Origin: JANYJZ01 sp964523395
GTDB taxonomy: Bacteria > Bacteroidota > Ignavibacteria > UBA10030 > SZUA-254
Direction of reading: 5' to 3'
NCBI GenBank assembly: GCA_964523395.1
Contig: CAZFXS010000007.1
Span: 62,001 to 126,000 of the forward strand
DNA length: 64,000 bases
Positions 52,337 through 60,829 of this stretch are shown here, one piece after another (positions within the stretch are counted from its first letter, which is position 1; every line of letters starts with the position of its first letter). The notes beneath the pieces were generated by a model. It made no database searches and was not told the origin of the DNA. It worked only from the letters and a program-made list of their open reading frames with translations. The translations under genes were made by a program, and so were the position numbers.

Positions 52337-53232
52337 TGAACATTTTTTCCTTATCCGAAATTGACCGGTTCATGAATCAAAGACATAACATGAGTCGTTT
52401 ATTGTCCTTTATTTCAATTTTTCTGGTACTGAGTTATTGGCCGGTTTCTGCTTTTGGAGGATCCCATCCATCGTCTACCACCTATTCCATGACCTTCTTT
52501 GGATCAGATTCAATGTTCCGGGTTGGTGAGGAATTAACCTATAACGTAAGCTATGCGTCCATTGATATCGGACAGGTAAGAATCAAACTCCAGGAAAAAT
52601 CCGAAGTCAATGGCAAAACGCAATATAAAGCGATTGCCTATATCGACTCCTATAAGGGGGTGCCGCTGGTAGACCTCCATGCTATTTATGAAGATTCGTT
52701 TGATGGCTCTGTTTATTCAACCTGGTTCCGCAGCAGGAACAAGCAGGATGAAAAATGGATTTCGTATTCTTATCATTACGAATATCCTAAACATGCGATG
52801 TACATTGAGAAAAGTGTGTGGGGCACACAAACGATCGATGAACGGGATACGCTGAAGCTCGATACACTTTACCAGGATGGACTGTCACTGTTTTATCTTG
52901 CCAGAACGATGGTGATGACAAAGCAGAAGGTTTCCATACCCACTGTTGTGAACGAAAAAAAAGGATCTACCTATATTGATTTCACGACTGAGCGGACAAG
53001 CGAAGAAATAGATGCCGTGGATTATGATGTTGATGTTATTCATTTTACGGGAGAGGCAGGGTTTGTAGGAATCTTTGGGTTGACCGGCGGATTTGAAGGA
53101 TGGTTCAGTAATGATGCGGCACGTGTTCCTATTCTCGCAAAAATGAAGGTCATCATCGGCAGTGTCCGGCTCGAGCTTATGCGCTGGAAACGCGAAGGCT
53201 GGTCACCGCCGCGCTATCAGGGTGATGACTAA
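52336..53232 (+). CDS. DUF3108-family exported protein
   Basis: The longest frame starts with a GTG at 52336; ATGs at 52372 and 52390 are in frame. The last one gives the cleanest signal peptide (MSRLLSFISIFLVLSYWPVSA). The mature part of about 255 residues is beta-rich with VGEELTYNVSYASIDIGQVR near the start, the hallmark of DUF3108. A second typical piece is QDGLSLFYLARTM near residue 185. The function of the family is not known. It shares one base with the S41 protease gene before it and one with the carbonic anhydrase gene after it, which indicates tight cotranscription. Confidence 0.85.
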   Translation: MNIFSLSEIDRFMNQRHNMSRLLSFISIFLVLSYWPVSAFGGSHPSSTTYSMTFFGSDSMFRVGEELTYNVSYASIDIGQVRIKLQEKSEVNGKTQYKAIAYIDSYKGVPLVDLHAIYEDSFDGSVYSTWFRSRNKQDEKWISYSYHYEYPKHAMYIEKSVWGTQTIDERDTLKLDTLYQDGLSLFYLARTMVMTKQKVSIPTVVNEKKGSTYIDFTTERTSEEIDAVDYDVDVIHFTGEAGFVGIFGLTGGFEGWFSNDAARVPILAKMKVIIGSVRLELMRWKREGWSPPRYQGDD

Positions 53233-53744
53233 TGGTTCATTCGTTTCAGGGGATGGCACCAAATATACATTCGTCAGTGTTTTTTGTTGATAGCGCGGAG
53301 ATCATCGGCGACGTAACGATCGGTGAAGATTCAAGTATTTGGTACAATGCAGTCATTCGGGGCGATGTCCATTATATCCAAATCGGGAAACGAACGAATG
53401 TCCAGGATGGCTGCCTGCTCCATGTGCGCCATAAAACCGGGCCGTTGATTATTGGATCGGATGTAACCATTGGGCACGGTGCTATTGTACATGGATGTAA
53501 AGTGCATGATTATTGCCTGATAGGAATGGGAGCTATTGTTCTTGATAATGCTGAAATAAATTCCTATACTCTCGTGGCTGCCGGTGCAGTAGTAAAAAAC
53601 GACACTGTAATTCCAGGCGGAGTACTCGTAGCGGGTGTGCCCGCAAAAGTTGTCAGGGACCTGACGACAGAAGAACGCATAATGATTGAGGAATCCGCAA
53701 AGCATTACGTGGAATATGCCAGGCAATACCGAGGGAATCATTAA
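53232..53744 (+). CDS. Gamma-carbonic anhydrase-family hexapeptide-repeat protein
   Basis: This 170-residue protein is a left-handed beta-helix with hexapeptide repeats throughout (for example ADVxxG/IGxxxx-type turns in DVTIGEDSSIWYNAVIRGD). Metal-ligand histidines are seen in LLHVRH and in IGHGAIVHGC, as in Cam/YrdA-type gamma carbonic anhydrases. Trimeric members bind zinc or iron; many bacterial members show little carbonic anhydrase activity. It is the third gene of the S41-DUF3108 unit and is followed 12 bases later by the metallo-beta-lactamase-fold gene. Confidence 0.92.
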   Translation: MVHSFQGMAPNIHSSVFFVDSAEIIGDVTIGEDSSIWYNAVIRGDVHYIQIGKRTNVQDGCLLHVRHKTGPLIIGSDVTIGHGAIVHGCKVHDYCLIGMGAIVLDNAEINSYTLVAAGAVVKNDTVIPGGVLVAGVPAKVVRDLTTEERIMIEESAKHYVEYARQYRGNH

Positions 53745-53756
53745 TACATCGAGTCT

Positions 53757-54653
53757 ATGCGCTTAACATTTTGGGGTACACGGGGCTCCATCTCAACACC
53801 GGGAAAAGAGACGGTCAGGTACGGTGGTAATACTCCATGTATTGAAGTTCGTCTGGCGAATGAAAAACTAATCATTCTAGATGCCGGCACGGGGTTGAGA
53901 AATCTTGGCGAGGCGCTTATCGAAAACGGCGAATCGATAAAAGCATACATACTTATTTCGCATCCCCACTGGGATCATATTCAAGGTTTTCCTTTCTTTA
54001 AGCCTGCGTTTATTTCGGGGAATGAGCTGACGATTATCGGTGGTGAAACTGAGAAAGTCACTCTCCAGAAAATGATTACCGATCAAATGAATAAAGTTTA
54101 TTTTCCTATTCAATTAAATGAGTTAAAAGCACTTATTCGTTTCCGGAAAATAGGAGAAGAAGAATTTACTGTGTTTGATGCTCATGTAAAATCACTGTTT
54201 GTTAATCATCCATCCTTTGCTCTCGGGTACAGGATTACTCATCGTGGCAAGTCAATTGTGTATATCAGTGACAATGAACCGTTTGACAGGAAAGTTGCCA
54301 AATCAATGCGGAATGTTGAAAAAAGCATCATCGATAAATACGCGCGTACACATGGCGATCCTAATCAACGGATTTTTGATTTTGTCCGGAATGCTGATTT
54401 GCTCATCCACGATGCAACCTATACACCCGAAGAATATGTCAACCGCGTCGGGTGGGGCCATTCTCACTATCTCTTTACGCTGAGAGTTGCTGCGGAAGGA
54501 AATGTTAAGCGCCTTATGTTGTTTCATCATGATCCTTCGCATAATGATGAAAAGATTGACGACATTCTGAAAACTTGTAAAAAAGAGATTAGAAACAGGA
54601 AATATAAATTTAATTGTGCCGCCGCATATGAGGGTATGTCTGTAGAAATCTAA
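53757..54653 (+). CDS. Metallo-beta-lactamase-fold hydrolase
   Basis: This 298-residue protein starts with the PhnP-like FWGTRGSISTPGKETVRYGG and IILDAGTGLRNLG. The metal site SHPHWDHIQGFPFF (HxHxDH) lies near residue 65, with a further His in FVNHPSFALGYR, Asp in ISDNEPF and His-rich VGWGHSHY near 240. This pattern is that of MBL-fold phosphodiesterases (phosphoribosyl cyclic phosphodiesterase and related proteins). The substrate is not known. It is the last gene of the unit beginning at the S41 protease. Confidence 0.88.
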   Translation: MRLTFWGTRGSISTPGKETVRYGGNTPCIEVRLANEKLIILDAGTGLRNLGEALIENGESIKAYILISHPHWDHIQGFPFFKPAFISGNELTIIGGETEKVTLQKMITDQMNKVYFPIQLNELKALIRFRKIGEEEFTVFDAHVKSLFVNHPSFALGYRITHRGKSIVYISDNEPFDRKVAKSMRNVEKSIIDKYARTHGDPNQRIFDFVRNADLLIHDATYTPEEYVNRVGWGHSHYLFTLRVAAEGNVKRLMLFHHDPSHNDEKIDDILKTCKKEIRNRKYKFNCAAAYEGMSVEI

Positions 54654-54673
54654 ACTTCCATTTTTCAGGCTAC

Positions 54674-54703
54674 TTGACATTGATAGGAGTCAGGTATTAT
54701 ATT
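54674..54703 (+). promoter_or_regulatory. Sigma-70-type promoter for the cold-shock protein gene
   Basis: TTGACA (54674-54679) and TATATT (54698-54703) with an 18-base spacer. The predicted leader of about 87 nt is long, as is common for cold-shock protein mRNAs. Confidence 0.6.
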
Positions 54704-54796
54704 GGCAAAAACACCATATGACTATTTGAGAAAGATGGTGTTTACTCCGAGTTTCTTGGTTACATTTACTCTTGTCGCGTTAGAAAGGTCAAAAAT

Positions 54797-55006
54797 ATGG
54801 TTATCGGCAAAGTAAAATGGTTCGACGGGAAAAAGGGATATGGTTTTATTATCACGGAAGGAAGTACTAAAGAAGTGTTTGTCCATTATAGTGCGATTCA
54901 GACTGAGAAGGAATTTAAAGCGTTAAAGGAAGGAACTTCGGTACAGTTTGATATCGCCGATGGAAAAAAAGGAATGCATGCGGAAAATGTAACGGTGTTG
55001 TCATAG
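54797..55006 (+). CDS. Cold-shock domain protein (CspA family)
   Basis: This 69-residue protein is a single cold-shock OB fold. RNP1 is seen in KGYGFI near residue 14 and RNP2 in VFVHYSAI near 29. Such proteins bind single-stranded RNA and DNA and act as RNA chaperones. GKVKWFDGKKGYGFI at the N-terminus is typical. It has its own promoter and a possible terminator downstream, so it is probably monocistronic with a regulated long leader. Confidence 0.95.
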   Translation: MVIGKVKWFDGKKGYGFIITEGSTKEVFVHYSAIQTEKEFKALKEGTSVQFDIADGKKGMHAENVTVLS

Positions 55007-55035
55007 TTGACGATATCCAGACAACGCAAGAGCCT

Positions 55036-55080
55036 CCCCGGTGTTCGGCCTGAGTGAGAATAGGGCAATCGGGGTTTTTC
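55036..55080 (+). terminator. Possible terminator after the cold-shock gene
   Basis: CCCCG (55036-55040) and CGGGG (55070-55074) can pair across a long internal region and are followed by TTTTTC. The stem is short, so this is only a candidate. Confidence 0.4.
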
Positions 55081-55113
55081 GTTAATATGGTTTAAAAGGA
55101 ACAGTGAAACTCA

Positions 55114-55578
55114 ATGTCGTTTTCGTTTAAAGAGTCCGATTTTAAGAAACTCAGTAAAATTTTGAAAGTCCCCGCGAAGCAAAAGGGGAATAACGTGCGG
55201 TATGAATTTCAGGGAAAAGATCCCCAGAGAAAATTAACGCTTGAAATCTATCCCGATACACGCATAGGAAAGCGCAAAGGTAACCTTGTCTCTGTCTACA
55301 CGCCGAATACCCACCTCCAGCTTCACTTTTGTTCTGGGTTTGTCGTGAGTTCAATGCTAAATGAGGTGACGTTTATCGGCGAAGAGAACGGAAAACTGAC
55401 AGGCCTTATAATAGAGAAAGAGGGCGGGTGTTCACTGTATGCTAATGTGGACCGGGAACTCCTCTCGGGTGATTTTACGCAGCTTGGCCCCGAAGTAATG
55501 TTGTCCGGTATTGCATTATCTCTGACGGAATCTATTCTGCCTGAAAAGAAAACCAAGACCAGGCGTGTCAGGGCTTGA
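55114..55578 (+). CDS. Conserved-looking protein of unknown function upstream of ybeY
   Basis: I do not recognise this 154-residue soluble protein. It has no signal peptide or membrane segment. The sequence is rich in short beta strands (LVSVYTPNTHLQLHFCSGFVV) and ends in a basic tail (PEKKTKTRRVRA) that could touch nucleic acid. Its stop codon overlaps the TTG start of ybeY by three bases (TTGA), so the two are translationally coupled, which suggests a link to RNA processing or just shared expression. Confidence 0.75.
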   Translation: MSFSFKESDFKKLSKILKVPAKQKGNNVRYEFQGKDPQRKLTLEIYPDTRIGKRKGNLVSVYTPNTHLQLHFCSGFVVSSMLNEVTFIGEENGKLTGLIIEKEGGCSLYANVDRELLSGDFTQLGPEVMLSGIALSLTESILPEKKTKTRRVRA

Positions 55579-55997
55579 TCCGTGTCCACAGTGTAAATAC
55601 CTGCAGAAAATACTCTGTCAGGCATAAGGACGTTGCGAAGCTTGTTCGTCTCATATTGAAACATGAAGGCTATCCTTCGGCGATGGTGAATGTGATATTT
55701 ATTAACGATCGTAGAATGGTTGAGTTAAACAGCACGTATCTTCATCACCGATATACCACAGATGTGATAAGTTTTCTGCTTACCGAAAAACACTCTGATC
55801 TGCTCGAAGGGGAGGTGTATGTCAATCTTGACCAGACGCGTCGTCAGGCAAAGGAGTATAAGGTGACTTTTTCAAGTGAAAAGTTGCGGCTTGTTGCGCA
55901 TGGTGTTCTTCATCTTGCAGGATATGATGATGCCACACCCACGAAGCGCCGAAGAATGTCGCGTCTGGAGGATAAATATTTATTCATTCATGCATAA
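55575..55997 (+). CDS. ybeY: Endoribonuclease YbeY
   Basis: This 140-residue metal-dependent RNase matures the 3' end of 16S rRNA and takes part in 70S ribosome quality control. The zinc motif is HGVLHLAGYDD near residue 110; the last ligand is Asp rather than the His of many homologues. The upstream signature TTDVISFLLTE is also present. The start is a TTG that overlaps the stop of the preceding gene. There is no Shine-Dalgarno sequence, consistent with reinitiation. Confidence 0.92.
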   Translation: MIRVHSVNTCRKYSVRHKDVAKLVRLILKHEGYPSAMVNVIFINDRRMVELNSTYLHHRYTTDVISFLLTEKHSDLLEGEVYVNLDQTRRQAKEYKVTFSSEKLRLVAHGVLHLAGYDDATPTKRRRMSRLEDKYLFIHA

Positions 55998-56034
55998 TTG
56001 TGTAATAACTAATATTATTTATCATTAAGGGGTT

Positions 56035-58359
56035 ATGGGAAAATCATTGCTAATCGTTGAATCGCCCGCAAAAGCGAAAACGATTAATAAATATCTGGGA
56101 AAAGATTTCATAGTTCATGCATCGGTCGGCCATATCAAAAATCTTCCGAAAAGCAAAATCGGTGTCGATGTGGATGCGGGGTATACACCCACGTTTGAAA
56201 CGATCAAAGGCAAAGAAGAGGTCATTGAAAAACTTCGTGAGGCCGCTTCACAATCCAAGGAAGTCTTTATCGCAACCGATCCTGACCGCGAGGGCGAGGC
56301 GATCGCGGCAGATATTGCTGAAGAAATAGCTGAGAAGAATAAAAATATTTACCGAGTGTTGTTTCATGAAATTACCGAGCGCGGTGTGATGGATGCGATG
56401 AAGCATCCTCAGAAAATTAACGACGACCTTGTGGCAAGCCAGCGGGCGCGGCGCGTGATGGACAGAATCGTCGGATATAAAGTCAGCCCGTTCGTATGGA
56501 AGACTATGTTTTATGGACTTTCAGCAGGACGTGTGCAGTCAGTAGCTCTTCGTCTCATCAGTGAACGCGAAACTCAGATCCGTTCCTTTCTTCCGACTGA
56601 ATACTGGTCGGTAATCGGTGAGTTCCAAACTGTCAGGAATGAATCGTTTTATGCGAAGTTATTTAAGATTAAAGGCAAAGAGCTTATCGTCCCCTCAAAA
56701 GAGAATCTTGAGGAGATACAGCAAAAGAAAACCGAGGATAAAGTAACGTATCTCGCTTCGGAAGCGGATGCCACCCGTCATATCGAGGAGATGAGGAAGC
56801 AGGCGTTTTCTGTTTCCGATCTTCAGAAGCGCGAGTCAAAACGCAATCCATTGCCTCCGTTTATTACCAGCACACTCCAGCAGGAAGCTTCAAGAAAGCT
56901 GCGGTTCTCCGCGTCGCGGACAATGACTCTTGCTCAAAAATTGTATGAGGGTCAGGAAATCGGCAGCGATGGACTGGTCGGGTTGATTACGTATATGCGT
57001 ACCGATTCCACGCGGTTAAGCGATGATGCTGTTGCCCTGTCCCGTGAGTATATTCTGAATAACTACGGGAAGGAATATGTTCCCAAACATCCAAATGTTT
57101 ACAAGAAAAAGAAAACTTCCCAGGATGCGCACGAAGCTATTCGTCCGACATCGATTAAATACTCTCCTTCGTATGTGAAGAAATATTTGGACAAGGATTT
57201 GTTCCGGTTGTACGAACTCATCTGGAACCGTTTTATCGCATGCCAGATGGAATCGGCAATCATGGAAACTACAACCGTCCTGGTGGAAGGAGGGGAGTAT
57301 TTGTTTAAAGCGACATCTTCCCGGTATACTTTCCGGGGTTTTTTACAGGTTTATGATGAAACAGTGGAGCGCGAAACCGCCGGTGAAGAAGAAGATCCCG
57401 AGGTGGTAGATGAAAAACTTCCTGCAGGCCTGGCTCCGGGCCAATCGTTGAACATTTTGAACTTTGTCCACCATCGTCACGAAACATCGCCGCCGCCAAG
57501 ATATACTGAGAGCAGTCTTGTTAAAACACTTGAAGCGCTTGGCATTGGACGGCCGAGTACGTATGCGATGATTGTAGGAACTATTATTGACAGAAAATAC
57601 GTTGAACAACGGGAGCGGAAATTGTACGCTCTTGATCTTGGGATGGAAGTCAATAAGCTCCTTACGAAAAATTTTCCGCATATTTTTAACGTGCGCTTTA
57701 CCGCAAAAATGGAGGAAGAACTCGATACTATCGCGTCAGGGAAAACCGATTACAAAAGTGTTCTTGATGATTTCTTTATCCCCTTTAGCGAATCCCTTGA
57801 AAAAGCATCGAAGCACGCGAGTGCGATTAAAAAGTCGATGCAGGAGGTTACCGATGAGAAGTGTGAACTTTGCGGCAAGCAGATGATTATCAAGTGGGGA
57901 AGAAACGGCAGGTTTATGGCATGCAGCGGTTATCCGGCATGCAAGAATACAAAGCCGTTGCCGGAAGACCAGGAAAAACATCAGCATCTCGCCGGTATGA
58001 AGTGCGATTTGTGCGGCGGTGATATGCTGGTACGGTCAAGTAAGTTCGGCACTTTTTTGGGATGCTCAAATTATCCTGAATGTAAAAATACAAAGCCGAT
58101 ATCCATGGGAATTAAATGTCCTAAATGCAAAGATGGCGACCTGATCGAGCGGAAGACAAAACGCAAAAGGACGTTCTACGGCTGCTCGAGATATCCTGAA
58201 TGTGATTTTGCTTCATGGGATAAACCTTCAGGCACTCCATGCGAGACATGCGGTGCGCCGTTTATGGTCATAAAATACTCACAGAAACGGGGCGAGTATC
58301 TCAAATGCCCCTCATGCAAGAGTGAAGTCGTCAAAGAAGAAGTTGCGGCGGCTGGCTGA
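56035..58359 (+). CDS. topA: DNA topoisomerase I
   Basis: This 774-residue type IA topoisomerase relaxes negative supercoils. The Toprim domain (SLLIVESPAKAKTINKYLG at the N-terminus, DPDREGEAIAADIA near residue 81) and the active-site Tyr in TYMRTDSTRLS near 320 are clear. The C-terminus has four four-Cys zinc ribbons (CELCG, CDLCGG, CPKC and CETCG starts) that help bind single-stranded DNA. The length is normal for a bacterial TopA with several ribbons. The xer-like recombinase gene follows 8 bases later. Confidence 0.95.
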   Translation: MGKSLLIVESPAKAKTINKYLGKDFIVHASVGHIKNLPKSKIGVDVDAGYTPTFETIKGKEEVIEKLREAASQSKEVFIATDPDREGEAIAADIAEEIAEKNKNIYRVLFHEITERGVMDAMKHPQKINDDLVASQRARRVMDRIVGYKVSPFVWKTMFYGLSAGRVQSVALRLISERETQIRSFLPTEYWSVIGEFQTVRNESFYAKLFKIKGKELIVPSKENLEEIQQKKTEDKVTYLASEADATRHIEEMRKQAFSVSDLQKRESKRNPLPPFITSTLQQEASRKLRFSASRTMTLAQKLYEGQEIGSDGLVGLITYMRTDSTRLSDDAVALSREYILNNYGKEYVPKHPNVYKKKKTSQDAHEAIRPTSIKYSPSYVKKYLDKDLFRLYELIWNRFIACQMESAIMETTTVLVEGGEYLFKATSSRYTFRGFLQVYDETVERETAGEEEDPEVVDEKLPAGLAPGQSLNILNFVHHRHETSPPPRYTESSLVKTLEALGIGRPSTYAMIVGTIIDRKYVEQRERKLYALDLGMEVNKLLTKNFPHIFNVRFTAKMEEELDTIASGKTDYKSVLDDFFIPFSESLEKASKHASAIKKSMQEVTDEKCELCGKQMIIKWGRNGRFMACSGYPACKNTKPLPEDQEKHQHLAGMKCDLCGGDMLVRSSKFGTFLGCSNYPECKNTKPISMGIKCPKCKDGDLIERKTKRKRTFYGCSRYPECDFASWDKPSGTPCETCGAPFMVIKYSQKRGEYLKCPSCKSEVVKEEVAAAG

Positions 58360-58367
58360 TACAGCTG

Positions 58368-59273
58368 ATGCCTATGAATGAACATATCCGGAATTTCCTG
58401 AACTATGTTGCCAAGGTAAGGAATTATTCCTCTCATACTGTGGCGGCCTACGAGGATGATCTGTCGCAGTTTGCGTTGTTTCTTGAGCGGTTTCCCGGCC
58501 GCCGATCAATCACTTCCGTCGACCAGAGCACTATCCGCGCTTTTCTGGGTGACCTTCTTCAGCAGGGGCTGACAAAAAAAAGCACTGCGCGCAAGTTGGC
58601 GGCTCTTCGGTCGTTGTATAAATATCTTGTTCAGAAAGGGATTACAGCGAATAATCCCGCATTGAATATTGTCACTCCGAAACTTCCCAAGAAACTTCCC
58701 GCGTTTTTGGACGAACCATCAATATCAAAAATGATGAATCTCCCCGATCTCTCAACGAATGATGGAATTCGCGATAAGGCGATTCTGGAAGTGTTGTATG
58801 GAACCGGGATCAGGCTCAGTGAACTAATCGGACTCACGCTGGACAATGTGGACCTCAGGAATGCAACTATTAAAGTTCTTGGAAAAGGGAAAAAATATCG
58901 TATTCTTCCTATAGGGAAAAAAGCCGATGAAGCGGTGAAGCGGTATCTCGAAATACGGAGCCAGTTCCAGGTTGATCGCGCCACAGCCGGAAACAAGCAC
59001 TATCTTTTTCTTTCCGGAAAGGGAAAACCGTTATATCCGAAGGGGGTGTATCGTACCGTTACCAAATATATCAGCTCGGTTTCAGAGCTTGAAAAGAAGA
59101 GCCCTCACGTGCTGAGGCACACCTTTGCTACTCACCTGTTAAACCGGGGGGCTGACCTCCGTGCAGTGAAAGAATTGCTTGGGCACGAAAGTCTTTCGAC
59201 AACACAACTATATACACATGTAACTGTTGACCGCCTGAAGCGTATTTATAATCAGGCACATCCTAAGGCATAG
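58368..59273 (+). CDS. Tyrosine recombinase XerC/XerD
   Basis: This 301-residue recombinase has the N-terminal SAM-like domain (YSSHTVAAYEDDLSQFALFL) and the catalytic domain with Arg in GTGIRLSELIGL, Lys in LGKGKKYRILP, His-x-x-Arg in HVLRHTFATHLL, His in LLGHESL and nucleophile Tyr in TQLYTHV. Xer recombinases resolve chromosome dimers at dif. Location after topA, in a housekeeping operon, argues for the cellular Xer rather than a mobile-element integrase. I cannot tell XerC from XerD by eye. Confidence 0.92.
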   Translation: MPMNEHIRNFLNYVAKVRNYSSHTVAAYEDDLSQFALFLERFPGRRSITSVDQSTIRAFLGDLLQQGLTKKSTARKLAALRSLYKYLVQKGITANNPALNIVTPKLPKKLPAFLDEPSISKMMNLPDLSTNDGIRDKAILEVLYGTGIRLSELIGLTLDNVDLRNATIKVLGKGKKYRILPIGKKADEAVKRYLEIRSQFQVDRATAGNKHYLFLSGKGKPLYPKGVYRTVTKYISSVSELEKKSPHVLRHTFATHLLNRGADLRAVKELLGHESLSTTQLYTHVTVDRLKRIYNQAHPKA

Positions 59274-59295
59274 CGAATACGGAAAGGAGACCACT

Positions 59296-59658
59296 ATGGA
59301 AATCCATTTTACTGCCAGAAAATTCAGAGCACACAAAGAAATTAAATCACATGCAACACAATCCGTTAAACGATTGAATAAATATTTTGACGGTATCGTC
59401 CGGTCGGATATCATTCTTAGTTATGAACGTACGTCCAACAGCGTTAAGACAGCGGAAATTAATCTGCATGTACACGGAGCCATACTCTCAGCAAAAGAGA
59501 AGTCGGAAGAATTTGCTAAGTCCATAGATTTAGCGGTCGATAAACTGGAACGGCAGCTTGGAAAATACAAAACAAAGTTGCGTATGAAGCAGAAGAAAAC
59601 CCTGCGCCGAATTAAAGAAGGTGCCGTCCGTTTGGCAGAGAGCGGAGACGAAGAATGA
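59296..59658 (+). CDS. hpf: Ribosome hibernation-promoting factor (short HPF/RaiA family)
   Basis: This 120-residue protein binds the 30S decoding centre in slow-growing cells, blocking translation and helping form hibernating ribosomes. It begins with IHFTARKFRAHKEIKSHATQ and has the usual beta-alpha-beta core (INLHVHGAILSAKEKSEE, AVDKLERQLGKYKTKL). It lacks the C-terminal dimerisation domain of long HPFs. A clear AAAGGAG lies 8 bases before the ATG. The last four bases overlap hprK, so expression is coupled. Confidence 0.92.
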   Translation: MEIHFTARKFRAHKEIKSHATQSVKRLNKYFDGIVRSDIILSYERTSNSVKTAEINLHVHGAILSAKEKSEEFAKSIDLAVDKLERQLGKYKTKLRMKQKKTLRRIKEGAVRLAESGDEE

Positions 59659-60668
59659 CATTCAAAAAGCCGAAAGAAACCGTCAAGCAGAGTATCACCG
59701 TCGGATTTCTTGTCGAGTCAAATAAGAAAAGGCTTCGACTGACGACGCTCACCGGTAACATTGGGTTCAATAAAGAAATAAAGGACAAGAATGTTCACCG
59801 TCCGGGACTTGCGCTCGCGGGATATGTCCAGCTATTTCGTTATGACCGTGTACAGATCTTCGGCAATACTGAAATGCGATACCTGGAACAGCTTTCGGCA
59901 AAACAGCGTGAACATGCTCTGCGGACTATTTTTCAGTTTGATGTCCCTATTGTTATCGTAACCAATAACAATCCTTTGGATGATTTATTTATTGAAATTG
60001 CCAAAGAGAGAAATATACCGATTCTGCAGTCGCCGTTAGAGACGACAAAGTTCATTTATTTCATTGGCGACTTTTTAGATGATCAGTTTTCACCGCAAAC
60101 AGTGGTCCATGGTTCATTTGTTGATGTATACGGGGTAGGGTTGCTGCTCGTGGGAAGATCCGGTATCGGCAAGAGCGAGATTGCCCTGGATCTTGTGGAA
60201 CGAGGGCACCGCCTTGTATCGGATGATGTTGTAATGATTACGAGAAAAGGTGAAGGAATTCTGATGGGTTCCGGCACCGATCTTGTGAAGCATTTCATGG
60301 AAATCCGGGGGCTTGGACTGATTGATGTGCGAAGCATGTTCGGTATCCGGGCGATACGGTTTCAAAAACGGGTTGAGCTGGTGATCGAGCTGATGGAATG
60401 GAAACCTGACCAGGAGTACACCCGCACCGGATTGGACGACGAAGGAACTGCTATTCTGGATGTCCAGATCCCCAGCGTCGAGTTACCGATATTTCCGGGG
60501 AAAAACGTCACAGTTATCTGTGAAGTGATTGCTCTGAATTACCTCCTGAAACACTACGGTTATGATGCCGCAAAGGAGTTTACAAAACGGCTTGAGGCCG
60601 TTATTACCGAAAAAAGCAAACATATCGGTGAACGGGCTATTGATTACTTTGAGCACGATTTCGAGTAG
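59655..60668 (+). CDS. hprK: HPr kinase/phosphorylase
   Basis: This 337-residue enzyme phosphorylates, and dephosphorylates, Ser of HPr-type carrier proteins. The Walker A motif GRSGIGKS lies near residue 166, SDDVVMI follows, and the family signature MEIRGLGLIDVRSMFG is near 215. The length is slightly above the usual 310. In Firmicutes it controls carbon use through the PTS; here no PTS gene is visible. It overlaps hpf by four bases, as in many FCB and Chlorobi genomes. Confidence 0.93.
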   Translation: MTFKKPKETVKQSITVGFLVESNKKRLRLTTLTGNIGFNKEIKDKNVHRPGLALAGYVQLFRYDRVQIFGNTEMRYLEQLSAKQREHALRTIFQFDVPIVIVTNNNPLDDLFIEIAKERNIPILQSPLETTKFIYFIGDFLDDQFSPQTVVHGSFVDVYGVGLLLVGRSGIGKSEIALDLVERGHRLVSDDVVMITRKGEGILMGSGTDLVKHFMEIRGLGLIDVRSMFGIRAIRFQKRVELVIELMEWKPDQEYTRTGLDDEGTAILDVQIPSVELPIFPGKNVTVICEVIALNYLLKHYGYDAAKEFTKRLEAVITEKSKHIGERAIDYFEHDFE

Positions 60669-60697
60669 TATCTGCATCACATTTTCAAAAAAATTTC

Positions 60698-60726
60698 TTG
60701 ACAAACAAGGGGATATTCTTTACTTT
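60698..60726 (+). promoter_or_regulatory. Sigma-70-type promoter for the M23 peptidase gene
   Basis: TTGACA (60698-60703), a 17-base spacer, TACTTT (60721-60726). The leader to the start codon is about 97 nt. Confidence 0.6.
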
Positions 60727-60829
60727 AGTGCCAAGAAGTTTGAAAAAGGGGCGTAAAACGACTGTTTTACGGAACAATTTGCCCATTTTAATTTACAACG
60801 TGACAAAAGCAGGATAATGTTTTTCTGAC

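Noticed and set aside
58368..59273. Tyrosine recombinase as sign of an integrated element
   Set aside because: It lies in a housekeeping operon after topA, with no attachment repeats, tRNA or phage genes nearby.
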